Shown here: positions 47,343 through 54,648 of the stretch, piece by piece
Layout of the letters: every line of letters starts with the position of its first letter
Numbering within the stretch: position 1 is the first letter of the stretch
Assembly (NCBI RefSeq): GCF_035975855.1
Contig: NZ_CP109055.1
Location: 7,750,001 to 7,814,000 of the forward strand
DNA from: Streptomyces sp. NBC_01304
GTDB taxonomy: Bacteria; Actinomycetota; Actinomycetes; Streptomycetales; Streptomycetaceae
Length of the DNA: 64,000 nucleotides
Direction of reading: 5' to 3'
Notes under the pieces: generated by a model
Database searches by the model: none
Told to the model about the DNA's origin: nothing
Seen by the model: the letters and a program-made list of their open reading frames with translations, nothing else
Translations under genes and position numbers: made by a program

Positions 47343-48335
47343 TCAGCCACCCAGAACCTTCGCCTCAAGGTCGGCCGGAAGCCCCACGACGGGCCGGTCC
47401 GGCCGCTGCGGAGGCGTACCCCCGATGGCCTGGAGCCAGGTCCAGGTATCCGCCACGGTGTCGCGCACCGGCCGACAGACCAGCCCCGCCTCGACCGCTT
47501 TGCCCACGTCCGCACTGTGCAGCGCCGCATACAGCTCACCCCCGGGCGGCACCCACACCGGCAACTGCATCCAAGGCTGGATCCCCGCGGCAGCGATCAC
47601 CTCCGGCGAGGTCCACCGCAGCTCCGCGTCCGCCGCCCCCGCAACCTGGACGCACGCCTCCAGGAGCTCGCCGATCGTGGTGTGCCCCTGCGGGCCGGCC
47701 AGGTTGTACGGGCCGCTCAGCCCGGCCTCGGACGCGTCCAGGATCCACTCAGCGAGGTCCCGGACGTCGATGTACTGCAGCGCCAGATCGCGCGGCCCGG
47801 GCGCGAGGACCGGACCACCGCGGGCGACGCGGTTCAGCCACCACGGCAGCCGCCCGATGTTCTCGTACGGCCCGATGATGAGCCCCGACCGCACGAGCAG
47901 CGAACGCTCCTCGCCGGACTCCCTCAGCACGGCCAGCTCACCGCCCCGCTTGTCCTCGGCGTAGGCGACCTGCTCGGCGTCGGCCGACCCTTCGGTCACC
48001 GGCGCGCTCTCGTCGTAGCCGGGCGAGGGCGGCCAGGCGTACACGGAGTTGCTAGACACATACACATAGCGCCCGACCCGCCCGGCGAGCAGCCGTGCCG
48101 CGTCCCGGATCGCGGTGGGTGCCGCCGACCAGGTGTCGACGACCACGTCCCACTCGCCGTCGGCCAGTGCGCCGAGCCCGCCCTCGGCCATGCGATCACC
48201 GTGCAGCGCGGTGACACCGGCCGGCGCCTCATGCCGCCCGCGATGAAAGACGGTCACCTCCCAACCCCGGGCCAGGGCCGCCTCGGTGACCGCGCGACCT
48301 GCGAATTCCGTACCACCAAGAAGCAGAAGTCTCAT
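47343..48335 (-). CDS. NAD-dependent epimerase/dehydratase family protein
   Basis: A 330-residue extended SDR-like protein. The Rossmann start is MRLLLLGGTEFAGRAVTEAA (GGTxFxG variant of GxxGxxG, typical of the RNA-binding/isoflavone-reductase-like atypical SDR), and the active-site region is VYVSSNSVYAWPP...YAEDKRGGE, with a Tyr-x-x-x-Lys-like YAEDK. Later blocks LALQYIDVRDLAEWILDA and GPYNLAGPQGHTTIGELLEA match the family. It stands alone, flanked by repeat copy D and by the long 53-bp repeat field. Substrate unknown. Confidence 0.88.
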   Translation of the reverse strand: MRLLLLGGTEFAGRAVTEAALARGWEVTVFHRGRHEAPAGVTALHGDRMAEGGLGALADGEWDVVVDTWSAAPTAIRDAARLLAGRVGRYVYVSSNSVYAWPPSPGYDESAPVTEGSADAEQVAYAEDKRGGELAVLRESGEERSLLVRSGLIIGPYENIGRLPWWLNRVARGGPVLAPGPRDLALQYIDVRDLAEWILDASEAGLSGPYNLAGPQGHTTIGELLEACVQVAGAADAELRWTSPEVIAAAGIQPWMQLPVWVPPGGELYAALHSADVGKAVEAGLVCRPVRDTVADTWTWLQAIGGTPPQRPDRPVVGLPADLEAKVLGG

Positions 48336-49002
48336 GCGAGGGACTCTGCCCGCCCGACGCCCACTCACGGAACGCGATTCCGCTCCCGGGAGAATCCGTC
48401 CGCTCCCAGGGGAAGCGGAACCCTGGCTACCGCCACCCGATCTGAGGTTCCAGGCCGAGCCCCTCTGCGGATCGGGCTCAACTCGGCCCCTTCGGAGACC
48501 GGCCAAGATCAGCCCTTCTGGGCATCGAGCTCAACTCGGCCCCTCCTGAGACCGGGCCAAAGCCAGCCCCACCGAGGATCAGGCCCAGCTCGACCCCTCC
48601 GGAGACCGGCCATGATCAGAGCCTCGGGAGATCGGTCTCGACTCGACCCCTCCGGACACAGGCCAAGATCAACCCCTTTGGGCATCGGGCTCAACTCGGC
48701 CCATCCGGAGGCGGGGCCAAAGTCGGCCCATCCGGAGTTCAGCTCCAACTCGCCCCCTCCGGAGACCGGCCGAAATCAGCCCCTCCGGAGATCAGGCCAA
48801 ATCCAGCCTCTCCGGCGTTTGAGGAGCGGGGGCCTGGGGGCAGCGCCCCCAGCAACGGCGAGAAGTCGTGCAACGGCGAGAAGCCGAACCGGATGGGGCC
48901 CGGGGCGCAGCCCCGCGACCTGCCACGACTCGACCAAGCGAGCCCAGCCGGGCATACCCCCGCCCTGTCCACCGCCGCCGGCAACTGGCACGATGGCCCG
49001 CC
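48336..49002. other. gene-free repeat field between epimerase and membrane protein genes
   Basis: No credible gene was found in these 667 bases. The short open frames here encode repetitive Gly/Arg/Leu strings that merely follow the repeat. The region holds a 53-bp minisatellite (48477-48795), a degenerate half of the dispersed palindrome (48806-48831), and two GC hairpins (48834-48851 and 48901-48917). Confidence 0.8.
48477..48795. repeat. 53-bp minisatellite, six units
   Basis: Six units begin at 48477, 48530, 48586, 48637, 48690 and 48743, with lengths 53, 56, 51, 53, 53 and 53. Each consists of two related sub-units, CTCAACTCGGCCCCTCCGGA-like and CAAGATCAGCCCCTCCGG-like. The last unit runs into a CTCCGGCGTTTGAGGAGCGG segment matching the dispersed palindrome. 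Confidence 0.85.
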
Positions 49003-49692
49003 ATGACTCATGCCCGGTCGCCGATGCGCGCCCTGCGGGCCGCGCTCTTCGCGGCGGTGTGCGTCACCTTGGCCGCGGTGGGGCATTCGTCCATGTCTGC
49101 GCATGACATCCCGACCCCCGCCCTTCTGGGGTCATTTGGCGTCACCGGCCCCCTCGCCTGGCTCGCAGGCGGCCGTCGTCGTGGGGTCTGGACCATCGGG
49201 GCGGGGCTCCTCGGGGTGCAGGGCGCCCTGCACTTGATGTTCGCGGGCGCGATGGGCCACGGCTCATCGGGGGGCCCGGGGCACGACCACGCCGCGATGG
49301 ACATGCCGATGTCCGACGCGGCGGCCATGCCCGGGTCGGAGCCCACGTCCATGCCGATGCCCATGTCCATGCCCATGGCGGACGAGGCTTCCCTCCTGCA
49401 CAGCTCCCTCGGCATGCTCGCCGCCCACCTCCTCGCCGCACTCGTCTGTGCCCTGTGGCTGGCCCGCGGCGAGCGGGCCTTCTTCCAACTCCTGCGCGCC
49501 CTGGGCGCCCTGGCCTTCACCCCGCTCCGGCTGCTGCACGCCGTCGTCGAGCCGCCCGCCGCGCCCCGCCAGGGCCCGCCGCCACGGCGCCGGCAGGCCC
49601 GTCCGCGTACCGCCGAACTCGCCCACGCGGTGTCCCGGCGCGGACCACCCCGGCAGGTACGACCCCGTCGTTACGCACCCACCGTGGCCTGA
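49003..49692 (+). CDS. Met/His-rich small membrane protein, possibly copper-related
   Basis: A 229-residue protein with three to four predicted helices (ALFAAVCVTLAAVGH; GPLAWLAGG; LLGVQGALHLMFAGA; LGMLAAHLLAALVCALWLA). Between the third and fourth helices lies an extracytoplasmic-type loop rich in Met and His (GHDHAAMDMPMSDAAAMPGSEPTSMPMPMSMPMADE split over about residues 90-128), of the sort that binds Cu(I). The C-terminus is Pro/Arg-rich. It is 70 bases upstream of a PepSY-domain protein that also has a His-rich loop, and the pair is common in Streptomyces. Copper handling is inferred, not shown. ATG 49003. Confidence 0.8.
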   Translation: MTHARSPMRALRAALFAAVCVTLAAVGHSSMSAHDIPTPALLGSFGVTGPLAWLAGGRRRGVWTIGAGLLGVQGALHLMFAGAMGHGSSGGPGHDHAAMDMPMSDAAAMPGSEPTSMPMPMSMPMADEASLLHSSLGMLAAHLLAALVCALWLARGERAFFQLLRALGALAFTPLRLLHAVVEPPAAPRQGPPPRRRQARPRTAELAHAVSRRGPPRQVRPRRYAPTVA

Positions 49693-49762
49693 GCCTTCGC
49701 GACATCAGGCGTGGCCGTGGGTGTGCTCACCCCTGCCAACGCACTGAACTCCGAAGGACGTC

Positions 49763-51277
49763 ATGGCCATTGACGACCGGCCCACGCCGGACATAGACGA
49801 AGAATCCGTAACGTCAGAGGCACAAGAGACACCCGAAACACCCGAAACACCCGAAACACCCGAAACACCAGAATCGCCAGCAGCACCAGAAACCGACCCC
49901 GAAGCCAAGCCGGGCGCCTGGTCGGCCCTGCGCCCCCTCCTGCTGCGCCTGCACTTCTACGCGGGCGTGCTCATCGCCCCGTTCCTGCTCGTCGCCGCCG
50001 TGAGCGGGCTGCTCTACTCGCTGTCCTTCCAGGCCGAGAAGGTCGTCTACAGCCACGAGCTGGAGGTGCCCGTCGGCGACGCGACCGTCCCGCTGAGCGA
50101 GCAGGTCGACGCCGCCAGGAAGACCCACCCCGACGCCACCGTCACCGCCGTGTGGCCCAGCTTCGAGGACGGGGCCACCACCCGCGTCCTGCTAGCCACC
50201 CCCGAAGTTCCCGAGGACCGCTCGCTCGCCGTCTTCGTGAACCCGTACAACGCCGAGGTCCGCGGCGAACTCACCAGCTACGGCAGCTCCGGCGCCCTGC
50301 CCCTGCGCACCTGGCTCGACGAACTGCACCGCGATCTGCACCTCGGTGAGACCGGCCGCCATTACAGCGAGCTGGCGGCCAGCTGGCTCTGGGTCGTCGC
50401 GCTCGGCGGGCTGCTGCTGTGGTTCGGTCGTCGGCGCAAGCGGAAGCGCGACCTCGTACGGCCCGCCAAGGGCCAGAAGAAGGGTCGCGGCCGCACTCTG
50501 TCCTGGCACGGCTCGGTCGGCCTTTGGGCCGTGCTCGGCCTGGTGCTGCTCTCGGCGACCGGCCTGACCTGGTCGAAGTACGCGGGCGAGAACATCGACG
50601 TGCTCAAGTCCCAGCTGGGCGGCGCCACTCCGGTGGTGGACGCGACGGTCGGCGAAGGCGCCGGCTCAGGCGGCGGCGGGCACGAGGGGCACGGCGGCGG
50701 ACATTCCGGCGCGCACCAGGGCGCGGACATCGGCCTCGACCGGGTCCTCAAGATCGCCCGGGGCGAGGGCATCGACGGCAAGGTCTCGGTGATCCTGCCG
50801 GTCGAGGGCCAGGGCTATGTGGTCAAGCAGACCGATGCCGAATTCCCGGTCCATCTGGACTCGGTGGCGATCGACCCGGCGAGCGGCAAGGTCCTCGACC
50901 ACGTGAGCTTCGCCGACTATCCGCTGCTCGCCAAGCTCACCCGGGTCGGCATCGACGCCCACATGGGCGTCCTGTTCGGCCTGGTCAACCAGCTCGCCCT
51001 CGCCGCGCTGATGCTCGGCACGATCCTGCTGATCGTCTGGGGCTACCGCATGTGGTGGCAGCGCCGCCCGGCCAGGTCGGGCCGGATCGGTGTCGGGCGG
51101 CCGATGCCGCGCGGGGCCTGGCGGAAGGTGCCGCTCGTGGTGCTGCTTCCGCTGCTCGCGGTGAGCGCCGTGGTGGCGTGGTTCGTGCCGCTGCTCGGGA
51201 TCAGCCTCGTGGCGTTCCTGGTGCTCGACGCGGTGGCCGGGCTGATTGGACGGGCGCGGGCCGGCACGGCGGCCTGA
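49763..51277 (+). CDS. PepSY-associated transmembrane domain protein
   Basis: A 504-residue membrane protein of the PepSY_TM/PiuB-like family. The cytoplasmic N-terminus carries five TPE tripeptide repeats (a 9-bp tandem repeat, 49829-49873). Helices include LRLHFYAGVLIAPFLLVAAVSGLLY (about 61-85), WLWVVALGGLLLWFGRRRK, GLWAVLGLVLLSATGLTWSKY and two near the end. Two extracytoplasmic PepSY-like segments occur (LSEQVDAARKTHPDATVTAV; LDRVLKIARGEGIDGKVSVILP), separated by a His-rich loop GGGGHEGHGGGHSGAHQG. These proteins are often linked to iron or copper uptake and reduction. It follows the Met/His-rich protein gene and ends at a perfect terminator. Confidence 0.9.
   Translation: MAIDDRPTPDIDEESVTSEAQETPETPETPETPETPESPAAPETDPEAKPGAWSALRPLLLRLHFYAGVLIAPFLLVAAVSGLLYSLSFQAEKVVYSHELEVPVGDATVPLSEQVDAARKTHPDATVTAVWPSFEDGATTRVLLATPEVPEDRSLAVFVNPYNAEVRGELTSYGSSGALPLRTWLDELHRDLHLGETGRHYSELAASWLWVVALGGLLLWFGRRRKRKRDLVRPAKGQKKGRGRTLSWHGSVGLWAVLGLVLLSATGLTWSKYAGENIDVLKSQLGGATPVVDATVGEGAGSGGGGHEGHGGGHSGAHQGADIGLDRVLKIARGEGIDGKVSVILPVEGQGYVVKQTDAEFPVHLDSVAIDPASGKVLDHVSFADYPLLAKLTRVGIDAHMGVLFGLVNQLALAALMLGTILLIVWGYRMWWQRRPARSGRIGVGRPMPRGAWRKVPLVVLLPLLAVSAVVAWFVPLLGISLVAFLVLDAVAGLIGRARAGTAA
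49829..49873 (+). repeat. 9-bp tandem repeat coding for TPE units
   Basis: ACACCCGAA is repeated at 49829, 49838, 49847 and 49856, and a fifth unit (ACACCAGAA) at 49865. It encodes the ETPETPETPETPE segment in the cytoplasmic N-terminus of the PepSY protein. Confidence 0.85.
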
Positions 51278-51283
51278 TGCCGG

Positions 51284-51315
51284 AAGGGGCCGCACCTGCG
51301 AAGGTGCGGCCCCTT
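51284..51315 (+). terminator. intrinsic-type terminator after the PepSY gene
   Basis: Perfect 14-base arms (51284-51297 and 51302-51315) with a GCGA loop, followed by a T at 51315-51316 end run (CCCCTTT). It starts seven bases after the stop, and on the opposite strand also lies downstream of the wHTH gene (stop at 51360). Confidence 0.8.
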
Positions 51316-51359
51316 TCAGTTGCGTACGCCCGAAACCGGCGGCGTACTGACGGCATCGC

Positions 51360-51953
51360 TCAACGCGCCTGCGGCGGCGTGTACTTGTACCCCACCCGCC
51401 GCACCGTCTGGATCGTCCCGCGGTGCTCGGCGCCCAGCTTGCGGCGCAGCCGGGCGATGTGGACGTCGACCGTGCGGCCGTCGCCCACGTGGCCGTAGCC
51501 CCACACCGTGGTGACCAGTTGGTCGCGGGTGTGCACCCGGTTGGGGTGGGCGACGAGATGCGCGAGCAGCTCGAACTCCAGGTAGGTCAGATCGAGCGCC
51601 CGCCCTTCGACCGCGGCGGTGCGCTGCACCGGGTCGATGCTGACGAGCGCGTCATCGGCATCGCGGCCCGCCGGTACGGGATCGGGGACGAGCACCGGCT
51701 GCTGGTCGGCGGGGACAAGCACGAGGTAGCCGACCATCGGCGGGTGGCCCGGCAGGCTGGGCAGGGTGTGCTGCGGCGCGGGCAGCCAAGTGGCGCCCGG
51801 CGGAAGGAAGTCCGGGGCCTCGGGGAACCCGACGACCTCGTCCCGGTCGACGGCCCGCAGTCGGTGCCGGGCGGTACTGGAGGGGTGCGCGGGGCGCGGC
51901 GCGGTCGCGTTGGCGGCGGTGGTGAATGTACGGGAATGGGCGATGTGTGCCAT
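51360..51953 (-). CDS. winged-helix (OmpR/PhoB-type) DNA-binding protein lacking a receiver domain
   Basis: A 197-residue protein. Residues 100-195 are an OmpR-type effector domain: ALDLTYLEFELLAHLVAHPNRVHTRDQLVTTVW, DGRTVDVHIARLRRKLG and TVRRVGYKY. The first 95 residues are Pro/Ala-rich and do not form a receiver domain, so control by phosphorylation is not expected. It could be a constitutive regulator or be controlled at the level of synthesis; a mini-ORF at 52093-52212 with Cys codons sits 140 bases upstream on the same strand. It converges with the PepSY gene. Regulated genes unknown. Confidence 0.88.
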   Translation of the reverse strand: MAHIAHSRTFTTAANATAPRPAHPSSTARHRLRAVDRDEVVGFPEAPDFLPPGATWLPAPQHTLPSLPGHPPMVGYLVLVPADQQPVLVPDPVPAGRDADDALVSIDPVQRTAAVEGRALDLTYLEFELLAHLVAHPNRVHTRDQLVTTVWGYGHVGDGRTVDVHIARLRRKLGAEHRGTIQTVRRVGYKYTPPQAR

Positions 51954-52092
51954 GAGTGGTCAGCTCTTTCGCGCGGAGTGGGCGTCTCGAAACTCGCAAG
52001 TTCGGAAGCTCGAAGGCTCGGGAACTCGGGAACGTACGGATCCGCGTCGACCGAAGGCCGTGCTCAGTGAAGGTCTGCTTCAGTGAACGGCG

Positions 52093-52212
52093 TTAGAGGG
52101 CCGGCGCGTTCTGCGCGCGGCAACACACCCGGTCGAAGTCGTGGTGCTGACGGGAAGGCCAGAACGGCTCGAGGTCGTGGCGACCCGGCGTGTTGTTCTG
52201 GTGGCTGTCCAT
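52093..52212 (-). CDS. 39-residue cysteine-containing leader-peptide-like mini-ORF
   Basis: The frame runs from ATG 52212 (MDSHQNNTPGRHDLEPFWP...) to TAA 52093 and ends SRQHHDFDRVCCRAQNAPAL. The block R-x-H-x-D-x-x-R-V followed by Cys-Cys-Arg resembles the short leader peptides (RRHVDLxRV...CR) that precede sulfur-metabolism operons in Streptomyces. Here the next gene is a receiver-less OmpR-type regulator, 140 bases downstream. Two consecutive Cys codons could sense cysteine supply through ribosome stalling. No clear attenuator hairpin was found in the gap, which holds short CTCGRAA-type repeats. It may also be a chance open frame. Confidence 0.5.
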   Translation of the reverse strand: MDSHQNNTPGRHDLEPFWPSRQHHDFDRVCCRAQNAPAL

Positions 52213-52339
52213 GTCCCTATTCAAGCAGACGTCCGCACGCGGCAGCAGAGTGCTCTCGCAGGTTGATACGCGTTCTTGAGCGCTCTTGGCGCGAACCGTG
52301 CGCCGGCCGGCCCGCCGCACCCGGTATGCCGTCCCCGCC

Positions 52340-53254
52340 TCACCCCGTGAGCCGCTTCGCCCAGTCCAGCGGTGTGACCTTGATCGCCTGCGTGGCCGAA
52401 CCGTCCCATTCCAGCTGCAACCCGGCTTTCGCCAGGGCGCCGGCAACGTCCCACCCCACTGAGATCGTTGCGGCATCCGTCCCGTCGTACGCGCCGAACA
52501 GCAGCATCAGCCCGTGCCCCGCCGCGGCGGATTCCGTGCACTGGGAGTGGAAGAAGACGAAGCCGCGCGCCCCCTCGGCCGCCTCGCCGGCGATCTCCGC
52601 CGTGCCGCAGGTCCGGCAGCAGGTGAAGTGCTCCCGGGCGGTGATGCCCCGCTGCTCCAGCGCCGCGAACGCCGCGCTGATCCGCTCCGGGTCGGTGCGT
52701 CCCGCCCAGAGCTTCTGCTCGTCGAGCCGCTCCAGCCAGAGCCGGTCCACCAGGGCCCGGGCCTGTGCGGGGGACACCGGCCGTACGTCCCCGTCCACGA
52801 GCCATTCCTCGGCGGACTCGGCGAGCACGGCCCGGCCGTCGTAGCCACAGGCGATCAACCCCCGGACGTACTCCTCCATTTCGCCCCGGATGTCCTCGGG
52901 CAGCTCCGGCGCGGGATCGGCCGCGGGCCCGAAGTCGACGCGCTCCCAGGCGAGCCCGGCGTCCCAGTCCCGCTCCTCGCGCGACCACCGCAGCAGGAAC
53001 TCCGCCACCCGCCCGGGGTCCGGAGCGCTCGCGCCGAAGTGCCGGTCGGCCGATCCGGCCCGGTACTCCACCTGATAGTCCCCGCCGACCTCGTGCCACA
53101 CCTGGGCGAAGACGTCCGGCAGCTCGGGTATCCGCTCGACGACCAGGAACCGGTCCCCTTCGTCCCCGATGCGCCGCACCAACTCCCCGAGCCTGTCCGC
53201 CGAAACGCGGGCAAGGCGCTCCCCGCGCTCTGTGTTCACCGTGATCGCAAGCAT
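52340..53254 (-). CDS. DUF6891-like protein of unknown function
   Basis: A 304-residue soluble protein. The N-terminal half (about 1-120) resembles Imm/YwqG-like small-domain fusions (VNTERGERLARVSADRLGELVRRIG; FAQVWHEVGGDYQVEYRAG). The C-terminal half (about 160-290) has the features I associate with DUF6891: EKLWAGRTDPERISAAFAALEQRGITAREHF, TCCRTCGTAEIAGEA (C-C-x-x-C zinc-like knot) and ARGFVFFHSQCTESAAAGHGL. The start at 53254 gives MLAITVNTERG. It is transcribed towards the wHTH gene. It ends with a WAKRLTG tail. Function unknown. Confidence 0.8.
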   Translation of the reverse strand: MLAITVNTERGERLARVSADRLGELVRRIGDEGDRFLVVERIPELPDVFAQVWHEVGGDYQVEYRAGSADRHFGASAPDPGRVAEFLLRWSREERDWDAGLAWERVDFGPAADPAPELPEDIRGEMEEYVRGLIACGYDGRAVLAESAEEWLVDGDVRPVSPAQARALVDRLWLERLDEQKLWAGRTDPERISAAFAALEQRGITAREHFTCCRTCGTAEIAGEAAEGARGFVFFHSQCTESAAAGHGLMLLFGAYDGTDAATISVGWDVAGALAKAGLQLEWDGSATQAIKVTPLDWAKRLTG

Positions 53255-53334
53255 GACCCCACCGTGACACACGCCACTGACAACGCCGCCAAGCCCCCGA
53301 CGCCGCAAGCCTCCGACGCCGCCAAGCCCCAACG

Positions 53335-53373
53335 CCCAGGGGGCGCCCACCGATTCGGCGGGCGCCCCCTGGG
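53335..53373 (-). terminator. strong hairpin downstream of glnII
   Basis: Perfect 14-base arms (53335-53348 and 53360-53373) with an 11-base loop, about 32 bases after the glnII stop on the minus strand. Typical GC-rich actinobacterial terminator. Confidence 0.75.
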
Positions 53374-53404
53374 CAACGTACGAATTCTGCGGGAGAGCCG
53401 TGGC

Positions 53405-54436
53405 TCAGACCTGCCCGGCCTTCTCCAGCGCCTCGCAGCACGTGTCGACCATCAGGCGGGTGACGACGTACGGGTCGACGTTCGCGTTCGGACGGCGGTC
53501 CTCGATGTAGCCCTTGCCCTCCTGCTCGACCTGCCAAGGGATGCGGACCGAGGCGCCGCGGTTCGAGACGCCGTACGAGTACTCGTTCCACGGGGCCGTC
53601 TCGTGCAGGCCCGTCAGGCGGTCGTCGATGCCCGCGCCGTAGTTCTTCACGTGGTCGAGCGGCTTGGAGCCCTCGCCGAGCGACTCGCAGGCGGTGATGA
53701 TCGCGTCGTAGCCCTCGCGCATCGCCTTGGTGGAGAAGTTGGTGTGCGCACCTGCGCCGTTCCAGTCGCCCTTCACCGGCTTGGGGTCGAGGGTCGCGGA
53801 GACCTCGAAGTCCTCGGCGGTGCGGTAGAGCAGCCAGCGGGCGACCCACAGCTGGTCGGAGACCTCCAGCGGGGCCAGCGGGCCGACCTGGAACTCCCAC
53901 TGGCCGGGCATGACCTCGGCGTTGATGCCGGAGATGCCGAGACCGGCCTTCAGACAGTTCTCCAGGTGCGCCTCGACGACGTCACGGCCGAAGATCTCGT
54001 CCGCGCCGACACCGCAGTAGTAGCCGCCCTGCGCCGCCGGGAAGCCGCCCTCGGGGAAACCGAGCGGACGCGCGCCCTTGAAGAAGGTGTACTCCTGCTC
54101 GATGCCGAAGATCGGCTCCTGGGCCGCGAACTTCGTCGCCACCTCGGCCAGTTCCGCCCGCGTGTTGGTGGCGTGCGGCGTCATGTCCGTGTTGAGGACC
54201 TCGCACATCACCAGGATGTCGTCGCCGCCACGGATCGGGTCCGGGTAGGACGCGACCGGCTTCAGCACGCAGTCGGAGGCGTGTCCCTCGGCCTGGTTGG
54301 TGCTCGAACCGTCGAAGCCCCAGATGGGCAGCTCGGCCACGCCCGCGACAGCGCCCGTCAGTATCTTCGTCTTCGAGCGGAGCTTGGCGGTCGGCTCGGT
54401 GCCGTCGATCCAGATGTATTCGGCCTTGTAGGTCAC
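53405..54436 (-). CDS. glnII: glutamine synthetase type II (GlnII)
   Basis: A 343-residue eukaryotic-like GSII, the same length as S. coelicolor GlnII (SCO2210). The protein begins TYKAEYIWIDGTEPTAKLRSKT and has the GS signatures LPIWGFDGSSTNQAEG (about residues 36-51), FGIEQEYTFF (about 105), GVGADEIFGRD, GPLAPLEVSDQLW, GDWNGAGAHTNFSTKAM (about 230) and NRGASVRIPW (about 295). It makes glutamine from glutamate, ammonium and ATP and, unlike GSI, is not regulated by adenylylation. The GTG start at 54436 fits this; the extra upstream residues in the frame are not conserved. A four-half-site GlnR operator lies 110 bases upstream. Confidence 0.97.
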   Translation of the reverse strand: MTYKAEYIWIDGTEPTAKLRSKTKILTGAVAGVAELPIWGFDGSSTNQAEGHASDCVLKPVASYPDPIRGGDDILVMCEVLNTDMTPHATNTRAELAEVATKFAAQEPIFGIEQEYTFFKGARPLGFPEGGFPAAQGGYYCGVGADEIFGRDVVEAHLENCLKAGLGISGINAEVMPGQWEFQVGPLAPLEVSDQLWVARWLLYRTAEDFEVSATLDPKPVKGDWNGAGAHTNFSTKAMREGYDAIITACESLGEGSKPLDHVKNYGAGIDDRLTGLHETAPWNEYSYGVSNRGASVRIPWQVEQEGKGYIEDRRPNANVDPYVVTRLMVDTCCEALEKAGQV

Positions 54437-54545
54437 GGGCGTCATCCTTTGCGGGCTCTGCATGCCGATGCGGGCGGTCACGCGGGTGGAGCGCGGGCGG
54501 GCTGTGCGGGCCTTCCCTGCTGTACGCGCAGCTTGGCAATCCGCG

Positions 54546-54583
54546 ATTTCCCGACCGTTGCCCGTCTGTGAACCCCGTGTTAC
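54546..54583 (-). promoter_or_regulatory. GlnR operator of glnII, four half-sites on 11-bp spacing
   Basis: Read on the minus strand: GTAAC (54583-54579), TTCAC (54572-54568), GCAAC (54561-54557) and GAAAT (54550-54546), each separated by exactly six bases. This matches the reported GlnR pattern gTnAc-n6-GaAAc-n6-gTnAc-n6-GaAAc, with deviations in single positions. GlnR is known to activate glnII under nitrogen limitation in S. coelicolor. Confidence 0.65.
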
Positions 54584-54648
54584 GCACCTCGCTCAGCGGC
54601 CTCACTCGTATATGAGGCCCGGCGGGCCAGCCATGAGGCCCCGCCCGG

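Noticed and set aside
48509..48748. Minus-strand frame with repeated AGLRRGR segments
   Set aside because: Follows the 53-bp minisatellite, unit not a multiple of three, no start site; not a gene.
48477..48795. CRISPR array
   Set aside because: Units are contiguous and related over their whole length with no unique spacers; no cas genes.
53271..53334. Short GCCGCCAAGCCCC-type repeats as a minisatellite
   Set aside because: Too short and irregular to separate from compositional bias.
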